Below are positions 61,729-64,000 of a stretch of 64,000 nt of DNA, one piece after another (within the stretch, counting starts at the first letter, position 1; every line of letters starts with the position of its first letter). Position numbers and translations under genes: made by a program. Below the pieces are notes generated by a model, which saw only the letters and a program-made list of their open reading frames with translations, did no database searches and was not told where the DNA came from. The stretch is from Rubrivivax sp. (GTDB taxonomy: Bacteria > Pseudomonadota > Gammaproteobacteria > Burkholderiales > Burkholderiaceae_C), in the NCBI GenBank assembly GCA_030653505.1, contig JAURZK010000038.1:204057-268056 (forward strand), written 5' to 3'.

Positions 61729-62784
61729 ATGATCCGAATGTCGTCTCACTTGCCCGCCCTCCGCGGTGGTTTGCTCGCCCTGCTGGCCGCGGCGCTTTTC
61801 GGTGTCAGCACGCCGCTGGTGCAGCAGTTTGGTGCCGGGCTCGGCGCCTTCAGCACAGCGGCTCTGCTTTACGGCGGGGCCGCTGCGGTCGGCTTGCTGT
61901 CGCGCCAGCGCATCGACCGCGAAGCTCGTGTGCAGCGCGCCGACCTGAGTCGGCTGCTGGCCATGGCGGGCTTCGGAGCAGTGGTCGGCCCGGTTGCATT
62001 GGCTTGGGGGCTGCAGCACACCAGCGGCACCAGCGCCTCGTTGATGCTGACGCTCGAAGCATTGTTTACCGCGATCTTGGCCTGGCGTCTGTATCGCGAG
62101 ACCATGGATGGCCGCGTCTGGACGGCTATGGCCTTGCTGCTGGCCGGGGGCATGGTGCTGGTGCTCGACCAGGGCCGCACCGGCGGAGCGCAACTGTGGG
62201 GTTTGCTGGCCGTGCTGCTGGCCACTGCGGCCTGGGGCGTGGACAACACCTTGTCTCGTGCGCTGGCCGAGCGCGACCCCGGGCAGGTGGTGATGGCCAA
62301 GGCCCTGTTGGGCGCCTCGGCGACTTCGTTGCTTGCTGTCCTGTTCGGCGAGCCCGTGCCCTCCCTCGGCGCCGCGTTCGCCCTGTTCGCCATCGGGGCC
62401 ACGGGCTACGGCCTGAGCCTGCGCTTCTATTTGCTGGCGCAAAGGGCCTTTGGCGCGGCAAGGACGGGATCGGTGTTCGCGTTTGCGCCCTTCATCGGCG
62501 CAGCATTCGCGGTGGCGCTGGGAGATCGATCGGCCAGCGGCTGGATGGCGACGGGCAGCGTGCTGATGCTCGCCGGCGTACTGCTTCACTTGGCCGAGTC
62601 ACACGGCCATGTGCACAAGCACGAAGTGCTGGAGCACGAACACGCCCACCGCCACGACGATGGCCATCACGACCACGTGCACGAATCGGTGCCGGCGGGC
62701 GAACACAGCCACCGCCATCGCCACGAGCCGATGCATCATGCCCATCCGCATGTGCCCGACGCGCACCACGTCCACTGGCATTGA
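61729..62784 (+). CDS. EamA/DMT family transporter with His-rich C-terminal tail
   Basis: Ten-TM-like EamA repeats (LLALLAAALFGVSTPLVQQF...LLAVLLATAAWGVDNTLSRALA) then HGHVHKHEVLEHEHAHRHDDGHHDHVHESVPAGEHSHRHRHEPMHHAHPHVPDAHHVHWH. Confidence 0.88.
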   Translation: MIRMSSHLPALRGGLLALLAAALFGVSTPLVQQFGAGLGAFSTAALLYGGAAAVGLLSRQRIDREARVQRADLSRLLAMAGFGAVVGPVALAWGLQHTSGTSASLMLTLEALFTAILAWRLYRETMDGRVWTAMALLLAGGMVLVLDQGRTGGAQLWGLLAVLLATAAWGVDNTLSRALAERDPGQVVMAKALLGASATSLLAVLFGEPVPSLGAAFALFAIGATGYGLSLRFYLLAQRAFGAARTGSVFAFAPFIGAAFAVALGDRSASGWMATGSVLMLAGVLLHLAESHGHVHKHEVLEHEHAHRHDDGHHDHVHESVPAGEHSHRHRHEPMHHAHPHVPDAHHVHWH

Positions 62785-62831
62785 AGGCCAACCTGCCGGC
62801 GGCGGGGCATGATCGGGAGTGAGGCACGCGC

Positions 62832-62990
62832 ATGTTTCGCTTTGGCTTCCACAACACCCGGAACCGACGTCATCGTCCGTGGCGGCGCCATGCCATCGTC
62901 TTCGCAGTGGCAGTGGCAGTTGCAGCCGTGGTACTGGCGTTGGCCTGGCTGAGCTTCAACGCACTGATCAGTTTGATCACACTCGACTGA
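62832..62990 (+). CDS. small single-TM basic protein (52 aa), hypothetical
   Basis: MFRFGFHNTRNRRHRPWRRHAIVFAVAVAVAAVVLALAWLSFNALISLITLD*; co-oriented and close to the DMT gene. Confidence 0.45.
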   Translation: MFRFGFHNTRNRRHRPWRRHAIVFAVAVAVAAVVLALAWLSFNALISLITLD

Positions 62991-63472
62991 TTCAGGGGCC
63001 GAGGCGGCGCTGTCCACCGGCGCCCAGACGAACGGAATGACCAGCAGCCTGCAGCAACGGACCCTGCGCCAGCGACAGCACGCTGAAGCTGGTGATCGTG
63101 ACCGGACAAGGCGTGATGCCGGCGTCGGCATCACTGGCTAGCTGCGGCTGGCGGCACCGATCAACGAGTAGACAAGTGGCCTTGTAGCGCTCATGGCGGC
63201 CAGCCAGGGTGCGAAGGCCTGAATTGTTGCTTCCGTCCACCTTGCCCCGCTGCCCTACAACCCCTTCCTGTTCGAAGACGTCGGTCGGGCCATGCCTCGC
63301 CGCCGCATCGCTGGAGGCTGGCACTCGCCTGGCTCGCCGTGATGACTTTCGGGTCTGGCTCAGGCGCCGTTGTCGTACACCGTGACGCCAGGCTTGCCCC
63401 CCGACGCCAAGGTCTTGACCTGCCACAAGCCCACGAGACACTTTCTGGACCCAAGTCTCAAGAGGCACCCGA

Positions 63473-63648
63473 TGCAGCCACTCAGTTTGATTCTCAAAGG
63501 CTTCCGCGGCATTCGTGACGGCCTGGGCTGCGACCTGTTGTCACTCGACTTCGAGCGCCTCGCCGACGGTGCACAGCTGATCGCCATCGCCGGTGCCAAC
63601 GGCCGCGGCAAGACCACGGTGATGGACAACATGCACCCCTTATGTTGA
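63473..63648 (+). pseudogene. 5' fragment of SbcC-like DNA repair ATPase
   Basis: MQPLSLILKGFRGIRDGLGCDLLSLDFERLADGAQLIAIAGANGRGKTTVMDNMHPLC*: SMC/SbcC N-terminus with Walker A, truncated immediately afterwards. Confidence 0.8.
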
Positions 63649-63692
63649 CTTCGACGTGTCAACGTAGGGCGTCTGTGACCGTTTGTGCGGTC
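63643..63692. mobile_element. candidate insertion-sequence terminus (possibly IS21-like) at the sbcC breakpoint
   Basis: TGTTGAC...GTCAAC and GACCG-TTTGTG-CGGTC adjacent inverted repeats start exactly where SbcC homology stops; no transposase ORF identified. Confidence 0.3.
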
Positions 63693-64000
63693 ATTTTCAG
63701 ATGGAGATGGCCCCGCAAGGCCTGAATCACCGAGGCGCACTTGGATGACGGCTTCGAGGTCCGCCAAACCGACCGGCGAACCGGGGGGCGCTCCCGACCC
63801 ACAGATGCCACTCCAGCTGCCAGCTCGTCTCCCCGCTGTCAGGCGCTGATGCCCGCGTCCATCGAAAATGGTTGCGGCGACCCGCTGCGGATGCTGGCTG
63901 GCGCTGTTCGCCGCGTAGGTTCGAAAACGACTGGAGCCCCGAATGCCCGAAAAGACCCCCAACGCCTGCGAGTCCTGCGGTGTTGAGCCGCGCCCGTTCG

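Noticed and set aside
63360-63962. 200-aa minus-strand ORF
   Set aside because: Overlaps the SbcC-like fragment antisense and crosses the IS-like junction; no domain recognised.
63943-64000. Possible CDS start MPEKTPNACESCGVEPRPF... at right edge
   Set aside because: Only 19 codons visible; cannot be classified from this window.

Overview
High-GC, probably betaproteobacterial (Burkholderiales-like) chromosome segment with three blocks. (1) ~1-17.6 kb, core metabolism: acyl-CoA carboxylase, beta-oxidation enzymes, a TetR regulator, etfBA, and an operon of acyl-CoA dehydrogenase, CoA-transferase, MmgE/PrpD, CitE-like lyase and citryl-CoA lyase-like protein, followed by bioB-panD-panB-panC. (2) ~17.8-44.9 kb, an integrative conjugative element (ICE) backbone fragment of the MobH / TraD(SXT-TOL) type: DUF4400 (TIGR03747-like), TraD, TraI_2 relaxase, FlhC/FlhD-like activators, a frame-disrupted HTH-S24 repressor, DUF932, TOPRIM primase, DUF1845/AcaB-like, AlpA-like, two paralogous recombinase-like proteins around a giant methylase-helicase, DUF1173, an RDF-like protein and an SbcD-like phosphoesterase. 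No T4SS mating-pair genes are visible. An unusual cargo module (ACT protein, fatty acid desaturase, transporter, ArgP-like LysR) is embedded in it. (3) ~44.9-63.0 kb, metal-efflux cargo: two HME-RND systems, a CsoR/RcnR-type sensor, a P1B ATPase with an SPA motif in place of CPC, and a His-tailed DMT transporter. This cargo lies between sbcD and a truncated sbcC. Strongest leads: three CTAAC-N4-GTTxG operators around the TetR regulon, a 16-bp motif shared across the desaturase module, an S24 repressor lacking Ser/Lys catalytic residues, recombinase paralogs lacking the Tyr nucleophile, and the SPA P-type ATPase. All family calls come from reading the translations; no database search was run.
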